A stretch of 21,805 bases of DNA from a virus: positions 1 through 21,805 of the IMG/VR virus record IMGVR_UViG_3300045999_005736. One strand, given 5' to 3'. This document shows, piece by piece, positions 12,251 through 20,215 of the stretch; the first letter of the stretch is position 1; each line of letters starts with the position of its first letter. Below the pieces are notes generated by a model that was given only the letters and a program-made list of their open reading frames with translations, did no database searches and was not told where the DNA came from. Made by a program: the position numbers and the translations under genes.

Positions 12251-13620
12251 TTGACAAATTGTTTGGACTGGACAAAAAAGCCGTGGTGCCGGTCAACACC
12301 ATATCGTCCGCGCTGATCAACAATGGTGTTGCCGTATATGCCAACGACAACCCGATGGCCCAGGTGGACAGGTACGTCAGTATTGACGACATTTATTCCA
12401 TCGTCCGATTGATTGCCAAAACATCGGCCACCATTCCAATCCGGGTTTACCGGAAGATTGACCAAAGGAAGGCGGCGGATTATGACCGATTGACCAAAAC
12501 CAAACAATGGACGGCCCAATCATATGTCAGCAAAATGATGTTGAAGGCAATGGCATTGGAGGAAGTAAATGGCCTGGACCCGCTTTATCAATTGCTAAAC
12601 AATCCGAATCCGCTTTACACGGTCAACGAATTCCGGGAAGGTTTCCACACAATGCGATTGACGACCGGCAACGGCTACATCTATGCACCGAAAATCGAAA
12701 TGGGAGTAAACACAGGCAAGGTGGCCGAAATGTGGTTGCTGCCAAGCCAATACACAACCCCGCGGGTGGTGGCATCATTTCCCCGGCAGGTGACTGGTTA
12801 CACGTTGTCATTGTTGGGGCAAATCAACCTACCAACGGACGAGGTGCTGCATTCCCGTTATTTCAATCCGGAGTTTACCACCGAAGGTTCGGAATTGGTT
12901 GGGTTGTCCCCATTACGGGCATTGAACCGGGCATCGGCCCGGGCCAGGTCGGAAAATGATTTCATGGTCCGTGGGTTCCAAAACGCCGGGGCGCAGGGGA
13001 TTGTTTCGGTGAAGGGAATGGAGGATATATCGGTTGAAGCATTGGGCAAACTCAAATCGGAATTTTACACGGAAAGTAGCGGAACATTGAATGCCCGTAA
13101 AAATTTGTTCATGGGCAATGAAGTGACGTTTACCCAAATCGGCTTGTCACCGGTTGACATGCAGGTCATTGAATCGCAAAAATATACATTCAAAAGGATT
13201 TGCAATGCGTATGGCGTCAGCGATGTGTTGTTCAACAATGGGGAAGCCGCGACCGAATCGAACGTGAATGCGATGATTAAACGGTTGTATACCAATGCCG
13301 CGTTGCCGGAAGTTTATGCATACCGTGATTTGTTGAACCAGTCCATTGTACCGTTGTTCGGTCCGGATTATTACGTTGATGTCGATTTGGTTGGTATTAC
13401 GGAATTGCAGGACGACATGAAGGCAATGGCCGACATTTTCAGCACATTGCCAATCATGCAACCAAACATGATATTGGAGGCGTTTAATTACGGCAAATCG
13501 GACGACATCATGATGGATCAGTTTTACATAAAAGCGGGATATGAACCCATTGCCAACATGGCCCCAATTCCTGACCTGCCAATTTCACCTGATTATGGAC
13601 AACCTGCAACAAATCGTTGA
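12241..13620 (+). CDS. portal protein, HK97 family
   Basis: The 459-residue protein begins MGLIDKLFGL and carries features typical of HK97-type portals: SIDDIYSIVRLIAKTSATIPIRVYRK (47-72) leading the first domain, PNPLYTVNEFREGFHTMRLTTGNGYIY with the clip-proximal fold, and LSPLRALNRASARARSENDFMVRGFQNAGAQGIVS (223-257). The end is low-complexity and proline-rich (PIANMAPIPDLPISPDYGQPATNR). It forms the dodecameric ring at the prohead vertex through which DNA enters. Position between the large terminase and the Mu F-like protein confirms the role. Confidence 0.9.
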   Translation: MGLIDKLFGLDKKAVVPVNTISSALINNGVAVYANDNPMAQVDRYVSIDDIYSIVRLIAKTSATIPIRVYRKIDQRKAADYDRLTKTKQWTAQSYVSKMMLKAMALEEVNGLDPLYQLLNNPNPLYTVNEFREGFHTMRLTTGNGYIYAPKIEMGVNTGKVAEMWLLPSQYTTPRVVASFPRQVTGYTLSLLGQINLPTDEVLHSRYFNPEFTTEGSELVGLSPLRALNRASARARSENDFMVRGFQNAGAQGIVSVKGMEDISVEALGKLKSEFYTESSGTLNARKNLFMGNEVTFTQIGLSPVDMQVIESQKYTFKRICNAYGVSDVLFNNGEAATESNVNAMIKRLYTNAALPEVYAYRDLLNQSIVPLFGPDYYVDVDLVGITELQDDMKAMADIFSTLPIMQPNMILEAFNYGKSDDIMMDQFYIKAGYEPIANMAPIPDLPISPDYGQPATNR

Positions 13621-13762
13621 ACGGGCCATCCCCATCAACTACACATGTCCGGCAAAGCGAAAGGACGCCATTGCCCGGCGTGTTTGGTTGTTGGAGCAAT
13701 TGCGCCGGTTGACCGGAACAACTGACAAACCCATCATTGGCCCGACTGAATTTAAGACATGA
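13595..13762 (+). CDS. small hypothetical protein between portal and Mu F-like gene
   Basis: Starting at the ATG at 13595, this 55-residue protein reads MDNLQQIVERAIPINYTCPA, then a basic helix (KRKDAIARRVWLLEQLRRLTG), ending PIIGPTEFKT. A longer frame opening at 13541 sits almost wholly inside the portal gene, so the later ATG is preferred; it overlaps the portal by 26 nt. The stop overlaps the next start (ATGA). No family is recognised. Genes in this slot are often small head or packaging accessory proteins. Confidence 0.6.
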   Translation: MDNLQQIVERAIPINYTCPAKRKDAIARRVWLLEQLRRLTGTTDKPIIGPTEFKT

Positions 13763-14559
13763 CCCCGGACGAACAGGCAAAATACCAACGTGATTTTAAC
13801 CGGTTTCAACGCCGAAAGGAATCATTGTATTCGGGCAAAGTCAACAAAGCCATCCGGCAACAAATCAAAACATTTATTGAAAGGTATTTGGGCAACCCGA
13901 CCAATGCCACCGTCATTGTGTTTGACACGGCACCATTGGTGAACGTGATTCGTGAGATTTATGTTGATACTGGATTGACATGGGGTGCGAAGGTTTACAC
14001 GGGATTGAACCGTGAGTTGAGGCGACAAAAGGCGCAAATGCCGATCGGGTTGTCGGAATTTTTACGCGATGCGATATTAAATTATTTTGACATGGACCTG
14101 TTGTCGGACGTGTCAAATATCAACAACACAACGAGGGACAACATCCTGTCAGCATTACGGATGGCGGCGGAACGTGGGTTCGGGATTGATGATACAATTG
14201 CCCTAATTTATGACGTTGCCATCCCGGTTTGGCGTTCCCGGTTGATTGCCCGGACGGAAACGGTAACGGCGGCCAACCAGGGTGCGGCATTGGCGGCGGC
14301 GAAAACTGGAATATCATTGAACAAAATTTGGATTTCCGCGGTTGACAACCGAACGCGTCATGATCATTTGTTGGTCAACCGTACGACCATTGATTTCAAT
14401 GAGCCGTTCATTGTTGGTGGGTTTCCGATGATGCAACCAGGTGACCGGGGAACGAAAAGCCAACCGACCCCGGCAAAGGAAATATGCAATTGCCGATGTA
14501 CGGTTGGCTATGAACCGAAACGTGATAACAATGGACGGATTGTCATGGTTTCGCAATAA
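13759..14559 (+). CDS. Mu gpF/SPP1 gp7-like minor head protein
   Basis: The 266-residue protein carries the C-terminal Mu F domain: WRSRLIARTETVTAANQGAAL (158-178), the core KIWISAVDNRTRHDHLLVN (189-207), and the cysteine cluster CNCRC (243-247) followed by VGYEP. The N-terminal half is helical and basic. Proteins of this family sit inside the capsid near the portal, assist head morphogenesis, and are often ejected with the DNA. Position directly after the portal gene fits. The 77-nt gap that follows holds TGTCGTT/AACGACA (14571-14604), a weak inverted repeat. Confidence 0.85.
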   Translation: MTPDEQAKYQRDFNRFQRRKESLYSGKVNKAIRQQIKTFIERYLGNPTNATVIVFDTAPLVNVIREIYVDTGLTWGAKVYTGLNRELRRQKAQMPIGLSEFLRDAILNYFDMDLLSDVSNINNTTRDNILSALRMAAERGFGIDDTIALIYDVAIPVWRSRLIARTETVTAANQGAALAAAKTGISLNKIWISAVDNRTRHDHLLVNRTTIDFNEPFIVGGFPMMQPGDRGTKSQPTPAKEICNCRCTVGYEPKRDNNGRIVMVSQ

Positions 14560-14636
14560 AAAATCAAATATGTCGTTGGCGAGTGGGGAAAAAACGAAAC
14601 GACAATGAATCAAAATACTTTTAATTTTATCCCGAA

Positions 14637-15401
14637 ATGAGCATCTACCAATACAAAACCGATTCAATTTCCGCAACCATAAAGGATGTGGATGGCAAAC
14701 AGGGAATCGTAAGCGGTTATTTCAACTCATTCAACAACGTGGATTCGGATGGCGATATCATCCGCCCCGGCGCATTCACCAAAACGATTGCGGAAAATGG
14801 CCCGGGATCGGCGAGGCCGCGCATCAAACATTTGATGAATCATGACGTGAGCCAGGTGCCTGGCGTTTTGCAGGTGCTGAAGGAAGATGGCCGCGGTTTG
14901 TATTACGAATCAAAAGCCGGGTCCCACACGTTGGGGCAGGATTTTATCAAAATGGTGGAATCAGGCATTGTGACTGAACATTCCATCGGATTCAAAACGA
15001 TAAAGAAAAACCAATTGCAGGATTTTGAAAACTACCAACAAAATCCCGGCAAAGGTTGGTTTGAAATCACGGAAGTGAAATTGTGGGAAGGTTCGTCATT
15101 GACCGCATGGGGAGCAAATGAAATGACCCCGATTGTTGGCATGAAGGGACTGACTGCCAATCAGCATTTGGACCGTATGTTGGCCCGTTGCAAGGCATTG
15201 GAAAAATTTTGCCGCAACACAACCGCATCGGACGAAACAATCGAACTTTTGTTGATTGAACAAAAACAACTTACTCAAATCATTATTGAAATGCAAAAGG
15301 ACACAAAGCCGACCGATGGGGTTACTTTGCCGGAACCGGAGCAAATCAACATTGATGACATAAAACAATTATTCAAAACCTTTTCAACTCAATTATCATG
15401 A
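14637..15401 (+). CDS. prohead (maturation) protease, HK97 family
   Basis: The 254-residue protein contains the U35/HK97 protease fold: VSGYFNSFNNVDSDGDIIRPGAF (25-47), the catalytic His 69 in LMNHD, and the catalytic Ser 116 in TEHSIGF. The C-terminal 80 residues are a helical, glutamine-rich tail (LLLIEQKQLTQIIIEMQK), probably a scaffold-like or self-cleaved part. The enzyme trims the delta domain from the capsid protein inside the prohead before expansion. The next gene starts within its stop codon (ATGA), and its product keeps such a delta domain while the second capsid gene does not. Confidence 0.88.
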   Translation: MSIYQYKTDSISATIKDVDGKQGIVSGYFNSFNNVDSDGDIIRPGAFTKTIAENGPGSARPRIKHLMNHDVSQVPGVLQVLKEDGRGLYYESKAGSHTLGQDFIKMVESGIVTEHSIGFKTIKKNQLQDFENYQQNPGKGWFEITEVKLWEGSSLTAWGANEMTPIVGMKGLTANQHLDRMLARCKALEKFCRNTTASDETIELLLIEQKQLTQIIIEMQKDTKPTDGVTLPEPEQINIDDIKQLFKTFSTQLS

Positions 15402-16618
15402 GCGAAATAATCAAACAACTGGAAGGCGAGTTCACCAAACTGAAGGCCGACCTGGAGCAATCCACCGCTAAAAACGTGGACGAAAAAATGGCCGCAATCA
15501 ATGAAGCGATTGAATCGCTGAAATCGGCAAAACCCGAAGTAACTGCCGACGATCTGGCCGAAATCAAATCCGATTTGAACGCCACAATCAAGGCCCTGGA
15601 CATGGTCCAAACCCGTGTGAAAAACACCGGAACAACCGCCAACCAATCACAACCCGAAGCGTTCGGCGATGTATTGCTGAAGGCAATGGACGATGCCCGT
15701 GATGGCATTAAAGAAATGAAAGCCGGGAACCGCAAATCCCTTTCCTTGAATTTGAAGGAAATGAAGGACATGACGTTTGCCGGTAATTTCCCGACTGCAT
15801 CCGCATCGGTTGCCACCGTCCGCCCCGGCATCATCCCCGGAGCCAACCGCAAACTGCACATCCGTCAATTGCTGCAACCCGGAAGCATGACCGGTTCAAC
15901 GTACAATTACGTCAAAGAAAATTCAATAAGTGGTGGTCCAGTTGGCCCGGCCGCTGAAGGGACATTGAAGCCGCAAATTGACATTAACCTGGCCGAAGTT
16001 GCATCACCTGCACAATGGATCGCCGGTTTCCTGGTTGCATCCCGGAACATGATGGACGACATCGTTGCGTTTAGTTCGTACCTCCAAACCCGTTTGCCGG
16101 AGTTGCTTTTGAATGCCGAGGACAATCAAATCATCAACGGAACAGGCACATCGCCCCAACTTTCCGGCATCCTGGACACCGGTAATTTCACCGCTGCATC
16201 ATCAACCGCAACGGCAAAGGTTTCACGTTTGATTGAATCAATCGGCCAACTTGAAGGATTTGACCGGGAAGCCAATGGCATCCTGTTGAACCCCGCCGAT
16301 TACTATTCAATGATGTTGAATGCAACAACCGGTGGCGAATTCACATTGCCCGACCAACTGGTAACAATCCAAAATGGTCAGGTGTATTTGGCAGGTGTTC
16401 CCGTGTTCAAATCCACCGCCCTGACCGCAAACAATTTCATTGTTGGCGATTGGGTAATGGGTGCAAACCTGATAACCCGTGAGCCGGTCCGCGTTGAATT
16501 TTTCTACGAAGATTCCACCAACGTCCGCCAAAACAATGTGACCGTCCGGGTTGAAGAGCGCATCGCGCTACCCATTTACGGCAACACATATTTTGTGGCC
16601 GGTACATTCGGTGCGTAA
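15398..16618 (+). CDS. major capsid protein, HK97 fold, with N-terminal delta domain
   Basis: The 406-residue protein has a helical, charged N-terminal region (1 to about 76: EFTKLKADLEQSTAKNVDEK, LKSDL-type heptads), then a linker (TGTTANQSQPEAFG) and the HK97 capsid fold from about residue 90. Typical phrases are MTFAGNFPTASASVATVRPG (125-144), SRNMMDDIVAFSSYLQTRLPELLL, and the C-terminal GVPVFKSTALTANNFIVGDW...RVEFFYED. The N-terminal region is the expected scaffold (delta) domain, removed by the upstream protease; the cut probably falls near 76-90. Leu codons are often CTG and other codons are more C-ending than in the neighbours, consistent with high expression. A close paralogue follows immediately. 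Confidence 0.9.
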   Translation: MSEIIKQLEGEFTKLKADLEQSTAKNVDEKMAAINEAIESLKSAKPEVTADDLAEIKSDLNATIKALDMVQTRVKNTGTTANQSQPEAFGDVLLKAMDDARDGIKEMKAGNRKSLSLNLKEMKDMTFAGNFPTASASVATVRPGIIPGANRKLHIRQLLQPGSMTGSTYNYVKENSISGGPVGPAAEGTLKPQIDINLAEVASPAQWIAGFLVASRNMMDDIVAFSSYLQTRLPELLLNAEDNQIINGTGTSPQLSGILDTGNFTAASSTATAKVSRLIESIGQLEGFDREANGILLNPADYYSMMLNATTGGEFTLPDQLVTIQNGQVYLAGVPVFKSTALTANNFIVGDWVMGANLITREPVRVEFFYEDSTNVRQNNVTVRVEERIALPIYGNTYFVAGTFGA

Positions 16619-16644
16619 TTGATTGACGATTTGTAAACAAATAA

Positions 16645-17607
16645 ATGCGAAACGCAATGAGTGGAATTCTTAATGAGTTGAAAGTCGATGTATTGTTGAA
16701 GGCAATGGAAAGCCAAAAGGATGGCATACAGGAATTGTTTGACGGCAAACGCAAGTCAATTTCGTTGGATTTGATTGAGGCGAAAAACATGACATTTGCC
16801 GGAAATTTTCCGACTGCCAATGCATCGGTTTCAACAATTCGTCCGGGTGCAACTCCATTGTTGGACCCAACACCACATGTACGAAATTTAATCAATCAGG
16901 GGTTGATGTCAGGTTCACAATATGTGTACGTTAAAGAAACATCATTTAAAGACCCACCGTTGGTGACAAGTTCGGCCGAGGGTGAAACCAAAAAAAGCGA
17001 CGACATAAATTATTCACAAGTCGTTGCACCTGCGCAATGGGTTGCCGGGTTTTTGGTTTGTTCACGGAACATGATGGACGACATCATTGCGTTTTCGTCA
17101 TATCTTGAAAGCCGATTGACCGAATTGTTGTTGGTCGCCGAGGACAACCAATTGATAAATGGGAACGGTACCAGTCCGAACATTTCGGGCATTACCGATT
17201 CAGGCAATTTCACAACATCATCATCCGGCGCATTGACCGTCAATACAATCATTGCCGATATGGGGCAATTGGCGGCATTGGGTCGAAATGTTACAGGTGT
17301 TTTGATTAATCCACAGGACTATTTTACATTGATGTCAAGTGCAACAAATGCCGCGATTTCATTCACAAATGGTCAAATGTACATTGCCGGAATTCCAATA
17401 TTTACCAATCAACGATTGGCCAAGGGTTCGTCCATTGTCGGCGATTGGGTGAATGGTGCAAATTTGATTGTCCGTGAACCGGCCCGTGTAGAATTCTTTT
17501 ACGAGGATTCGGACAATGTTCGGAAAAACAATGTCACGGTGCGGGTTGAAGAACGGATTGCGTTTCCAATTTATGGCAGCAATTATTTTGTCTACAAAGC
17601 CGGATAA
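16645..17607 (+). CDS. second HK97-fold capsid protein (paralogue lacking the delta domain)
   Basis: The 320-residue protein aligns with the preceding major capsid protein from DVLLKAM (residue 15 here, 91 there) to the end. Shared phrases include MTFAGNFPTA-ASV, PAQWVAGFLV-SRNMMDDI-AFSSYL, EDNQ-INGxGTSP, VGDWVxGANL, VRVEERIA-PIYG. It has only about 14 residues before the match, so it lacks the scaffold domain, and a loop near its residues 223-235 is about 10 residues shorter. It starts 26 nt after the first gene with an A-rich leader and is followed by a terminator, so both should be made together. Heteromeric capsid, penton or size-control roles are possible; a decaying duplicate is unlikely, since the frame is intact and conserved. 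Confidence 0.85.
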   Translation: MRNAMSGILNELKVDVLLKAMESQKDGIQELFDGKRKSISLDLIEAKNMTFAGNFPTANASVSTIRPGATPLLDPTPHVRNLINQGLMSGSQYVYVKETSFKDPPLVTSSAEGETKKSDDINYSQVVAPAQWVAGFLVCSRNMMDDIIAFSSYLESRLTELLLVAEDNQLINGNGTSPNISGITDSGNFTTSSSGALTVNTIIADMGQLAALGRNVTGVLINPQDYFTLMSSATNAAISFTNGQMYIAGIPIFTNQRLAKGSSIVGDWVNGANLIVREPARVEFFYEDSDNVRKNNVTVRVEERIAFPIYGSNYFVYKAG

Positions 17608-17631
17608 ACAATTGATGTTTTGACAATAAGG

Positions 17632-17657
17632 CCCCGCCCAAATCGGGCGGGGTTTTT
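17632..17657 (+). terminator. terminator after the capsid genes
   Basis: The perfect 8-bp GC stem CCCCGCCC / GGGCGGGG (17632-17639, 17645-17652) with a 5-nt loop is followed by TTTTT. It ends the strongly expressed capsid unit and probably lowers transcription of the connector and tail genes. Confidence 0.88.
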
Positions 17658-17669
17658 CAAATCAGCAAA

Positions 17670-18239
17670 ATGGACTACCGATACAACATTGACAAATTGC
17701 AATTTCCGATGGGGCCAGGTGCCACATTCAATTGCATTTATGACATTGCATTTGACGACCCGGACCCGGTGGTTGAGCCGGTCACATTACAGGAAGCACT
17801 GGACCATTGTTTGATTGATGCATTGGGTCAGGACAACACCATTGTTGAAGCATTCATAACAACCGCCCGGCAAATGTGTGAGCAATACACCAACATTGGG
17901 TTCATCAACCGCGATTTGACGGTGACATTGTGCAATGCATGTGGTGGCATTTATTTGCCATATGGCCCGGTCGTTGACATCACGTCAATGAAAAATTACG
18001 ATGGCGAAACCATACCCACATTCAAAGTTGTTGGGCCGCGTTTCAAGCAAATTGCTGAACCGGCTTATTCATACATCGAAGTTGAATACAATGCCGGGTA
18101 TTCCGTTTTGCCGGAAGTATTGAAACGGGCGTTGTTGTGTCAGGTTGCATATTTGTATGAACACCGTGGCGATGAAAAGGAAGGGACGATGTCGCCGGTT
18201 GCCATGTCATTATTGAAACCATTACGCCGTGTGTCATGA
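17670..18239 (+). CDS. head-tail connector, HK97 gp6-like
   Basis: The 189-residue protein has the helical signature of this family: PVTLQEALDHCLID (37-50), DNTIVEAFITTARQMCEQYTN (55-75), the short beta section RDLTVTLCNACGGIYLPYGPVVDI, and C-terminal helices VLKRALLCQVAYLYEHRGDEKEG. Such proteins form the ring that attaches under the portal and starts the head-tail joint. It is the first gene after the capsid terminator and overlaps the next gene by 4 nt (ATGA). Confidence 0.8.
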   Translation: MDYRYNIDKLQFPMGPGATFNCIYDIAFDDPDPVVEPVTLQEALDHCLIDALGQDNTIVEAFITTARQMCEQYTNIGFINRDLTVTLCNACGGIYLPYGPVVDITSMKNYDGETIPTFKVVGPRFKQIAEPAYSYIEVEYNAGYSVLPEVLKRALLCQVAYLYEHRGDEKEGTMSPVAMSLLKPLRRVS

Positions 18240-18562
18240 TTGGACAACTGAACCGAAAGATAAAAGTAAGTTACCCGACATTCGGCATTGATTCCGCCGG
18301 TGGCCAGTTCGTTGACGATGTCACCGAATGGGAGCAAATGGCGAGTGTGGAAACAACACGGGGCAACGGCAATGATTCGGAGGCAATGAACGTGTGGACA
18401 TACGATGTAAAATTCACCATGCGGGTATTGTTGACCATTAAGTCCAACTACACGTTGGAATACATGGGCGACAAATACGCCATCAATTCAATAAAGGTGA
18501 CCAACGAACGGAAAAAACAATTTTACGAAATAACTGCAACAAAAGTGGATGGCAACATTTAG
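18236..18562 (+). CDS. head-tail adaptor/stopper, HK97 gp7/SPP1 gp16-like
   Basis: The 108-residue protein reads MIGQLNRKIKVSYPTFGIDSAGGQFVDDVTEWEQMASVETTRG, a typical opening for small beta-barrel head-closure proteins, followed by strands (FTMRVLLTIKSNYTLEYMGDKYAINSIK) and YEITATKVD. These proteins close the filled head and dock the tail. Overlaps on both sides (ATGA and 14 nt) and gene order support the call. Confidence 0.78.
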   Translation: MIGQLNRKIKVSYPTFGIDSAGGQFVDDVTEWEQMASVETTRGNGNDSEAMNVWTYDVKFTMRVLLTIKSNYTLEYMGDKYAINSIKVTNERKKQFYEITATKVDGNI

Positions 18563-19070
18563 CATAAAGGCAACCGGCATTGAGGCGATCCAGGCGAAGA
18601 TTGCTGAACCGAAGTTCAAAGCCGGTGTTAATGCCGCGTTGAATGCATTTGCTTTGTCAACGGTAAGCGATGCAAAACAATTAGCACCAAAGGATGAAGG
18701 CATTTTGGCGCGTTCAATAAATTTTGACCCTGCAACCGATTATGTTGCGACAATCAATGTGAATGTTGACTATGCCGCATATGTTGAATTTGGGACAAAA
18801 AAATTTGCCGCATCGTACGTCAGCGGATTGCCCCGTGATTGGCAATCGTTTGCCGCCGAGTTCAAAGGGAAGGGCAACGGGTCATTTGCCGATTTTGTAC
18901 GCAGGTTGACGCTATGGGCAAAACGGACGGGCAAAATACCGGCTGAAGCGGCTTACGTGACGGCGTTGAAAATATTGCGTAATGGTTTGAAACCCCGTCC
19001 GTATTTATACCCTGCATTCAATAAAAATTTGCCGCAATTAACAAAGGACCTAAATAACGCCGTACAATGA
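18549..19070 (+). CDS. HK97 gp10-like tail-joining protein
   Basis: The 173-residue protein has the family pattern: an N-terminal strand with IKATGIEAIQAKI, a helix rich in Ala, the APKDEGILARSI motif (about 48-59), the NVDYAAYVEFGTKK motif (about 73-86) and the terminal RPYLYPAFNKNLPQL (about 150-164). These proteins act at the neck or tail completion step. It carries an inserted segment between about 90 and 135, including a positively charged stretch (WAKRTGKIP). The start overlaps the adaptor gene by 14 nt; the end overlaps the next by 4 nt. Confidence 0.78.
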   Translation: MATFSIKATGIEAIQAKIAEPKFKAGVNAALNAFALSTVSDAKQLAPKDEGILARSINFDPATDYVATINVNVDYAAYVEFGTKKFAASYVSGLPRDWQSFAAEFKGKGNGSFADFVRRLTLWAKRTGKIPAEAAYVTALKILRNGLKPRPYLYPAFNKNLPQLTKDLNNAVQ

Positions 19071-19747
19071 ACGACATAAATTACCCATTGCGGAAGGCAT
19101 ATTTTGCGGCATTAACGGCAACTGGGTTGCCTGTGTATTATCAGGGATTGCCAAACAATCAAAACCCTGAAGAATACATTGTTTTCCGGTCCATAAATTC
19201 AAACGAAGCATCCACCAAAAATTCAGCTGACACGGAAACGCAAATCACGGTTGAAATCCATACATATCAGGAATACGCCAACCAGGGGCGATTGGTTGAA
19301 ACAATTGCCGATGATGTTTACCAATATGTTTATGCCATCAGCCAGTTTGTTTTGCCGATGGATGGGGTGCAAATGGTGTCAACGGAATTGGTAAGTGATC
19401 AAACGAACAATTACGGGTACCTGGGCAATCGGATGTACATTGACCGGTTTATCACGTTCAAGCACAACATTTTCATTGGTGGAACCGGGAACGGGACAAC
19501 GCCAATCATTATTGTCAATGGGGTCAGCCGGTTCACCTACATTGCCACAGGTGGGGAAACGTCGTTTGTTGTTGGCGATGCGGTCGGGCAAAACCCAATT
19601 TGCCTGTTTAAAGATGGCATCCAGTACACGTTGGTTTCCCCTGGACCGCCGACCGACAAACGGTTCACATTTGATTCAGCAACCGGGACCGTGTCATTTG
19701 AACAACCCTGCGAAGTTGGGGAAATATTGTTTTTCCTTTATGATTGA
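19067..19747 (+). CDS. tail terminator protein fused to a fibre-like C-terminal domain
   Basis: Residues 1 to about 137 look like a tail terminator (gp17/DUF3168 type): LRKAYFAALTATGLPVYYQGLP, EEYIVFRSINSN, strand ITVEIHTYQEYANQGRLVETIADDVYQYV, and the RFITFKHNIF end. A Gly-rich hinge (GGTGNGT, 138-144) leads to an extra 80-residue beta-rich domain with VNGVSRFTYIATGGETSFVVGD...CLFKDGIQYTLVSP...FTFDSATGTVSFEQPCEVGEILFFLYD. That domain resembles modules otherwise common in phage tail fibres (FTATAGQT-F...VFLNGV...DYT...). The usual terminator length is about 120-140 residues, so the addition is clear. Function: caps the tail tube; the extra domain may decorate the neck. Confidence 0.7.
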   Translation: MNDINYPLRKAYFAALTATGLPVYYQGLPNNQNPEEYIVFRSINSNEASTKNSADTETQITVEIHTYQEYANQGRLVETIADDVYQYVYAISQFVLPMDGVQMVSTELVSDQTNNYGYLGNRMYIDRFITFKHNIFIGGTGNGTTPIIIVNGVSRFTYIATGGETSFVVGDAVGQNPICLFKDGIQYTLVSPGPPTDKRFTFDSATGTVSFEQPCEVGEILFFLYD

Positions 19748-19783
19748 TAAATTTTTAACTTTAACCCATAAAAACACAAAATC

Positions 19784-20215
19784 ATGGCCGAACACAAATT
19801 ATCAGGCAAAAATGTCCTGTTGTTTATTGACCCAACGGGTGGCACAACATATGACACCGTTGTTTGTTTGACAAACCAAACATGGCAGGGAACGTCCAAT
19901 GTAATTGACGCAACATCCAAATGCGGACCGGACACATTGCCCGGAACACAAACAAACTCCGTTTCGTTTGAAGGGCAACATTTATACGACCCGGCAACTG
20001 GCACCATTTCCGGTGTTGATCTGTTTACGTTGTGGCAATCCCAAACAACCATTGGTTGGAAAATTGCCCCGGCGTCACCAATCACCGGTGATGAGGAATT
20101 AAGCGGAACAGGTTTCATTTCGGAGTTGTCCAAAAACTACAACCAAACCGACCCATCCACATTTTCCGGCACGTTGTCCATTTATGGTTCCACAACGCAA
20201 ACCGTAACACCGTAA
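19784..20215 (+). CDS. major tail (tube) protein
   Basis: The 143-residue protein reads as a TP901-1/lambda-V-like tube subunit: KLSGKNVLLFIDPTGGTTYDTVVCLTNQTWQGTSNVIDATSKCGPDTLPGTQTNSVSFEGQHLYD, with the TSKCG turn typical of this group, and the C-terminal LSKNYNQTDPSTFSGTLSIYG. Hexamers stack to form the non-contractile tail tube. It follows the terminator gene after 36 nt with an A-rich leader, and its stop overlaps the next start (TAATG). Confidence 0.83.
   Translation: MAEHKLSGKNVLLFIDPTGGTTYDTVVCLTNQTWQGTSNVIDATSKCGPDTLPGTQTNSVSFEGQHLYDPATGTISGVDLFTLWQSQTTIGWKIAPASPITGDEELSGTGFISELSKNYNQTDPSTFSGTLSIYGSTTQTVTP

Noticed and set aside
11998-12519. Leftward 173-aa frame across the terminase-portal junction
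   Set aside because: It overlaps two certain genes and is rich in residues expected from reversed coding sequence.
15373-15861. Leftward 162-aa frame in the first capsid gene
   Set aside because: It is a Ser/Phe/Ala-rich antisense shadow of the delta-domain codons. A similar frame at 16437-16895 is a shadow of both capsid genes.
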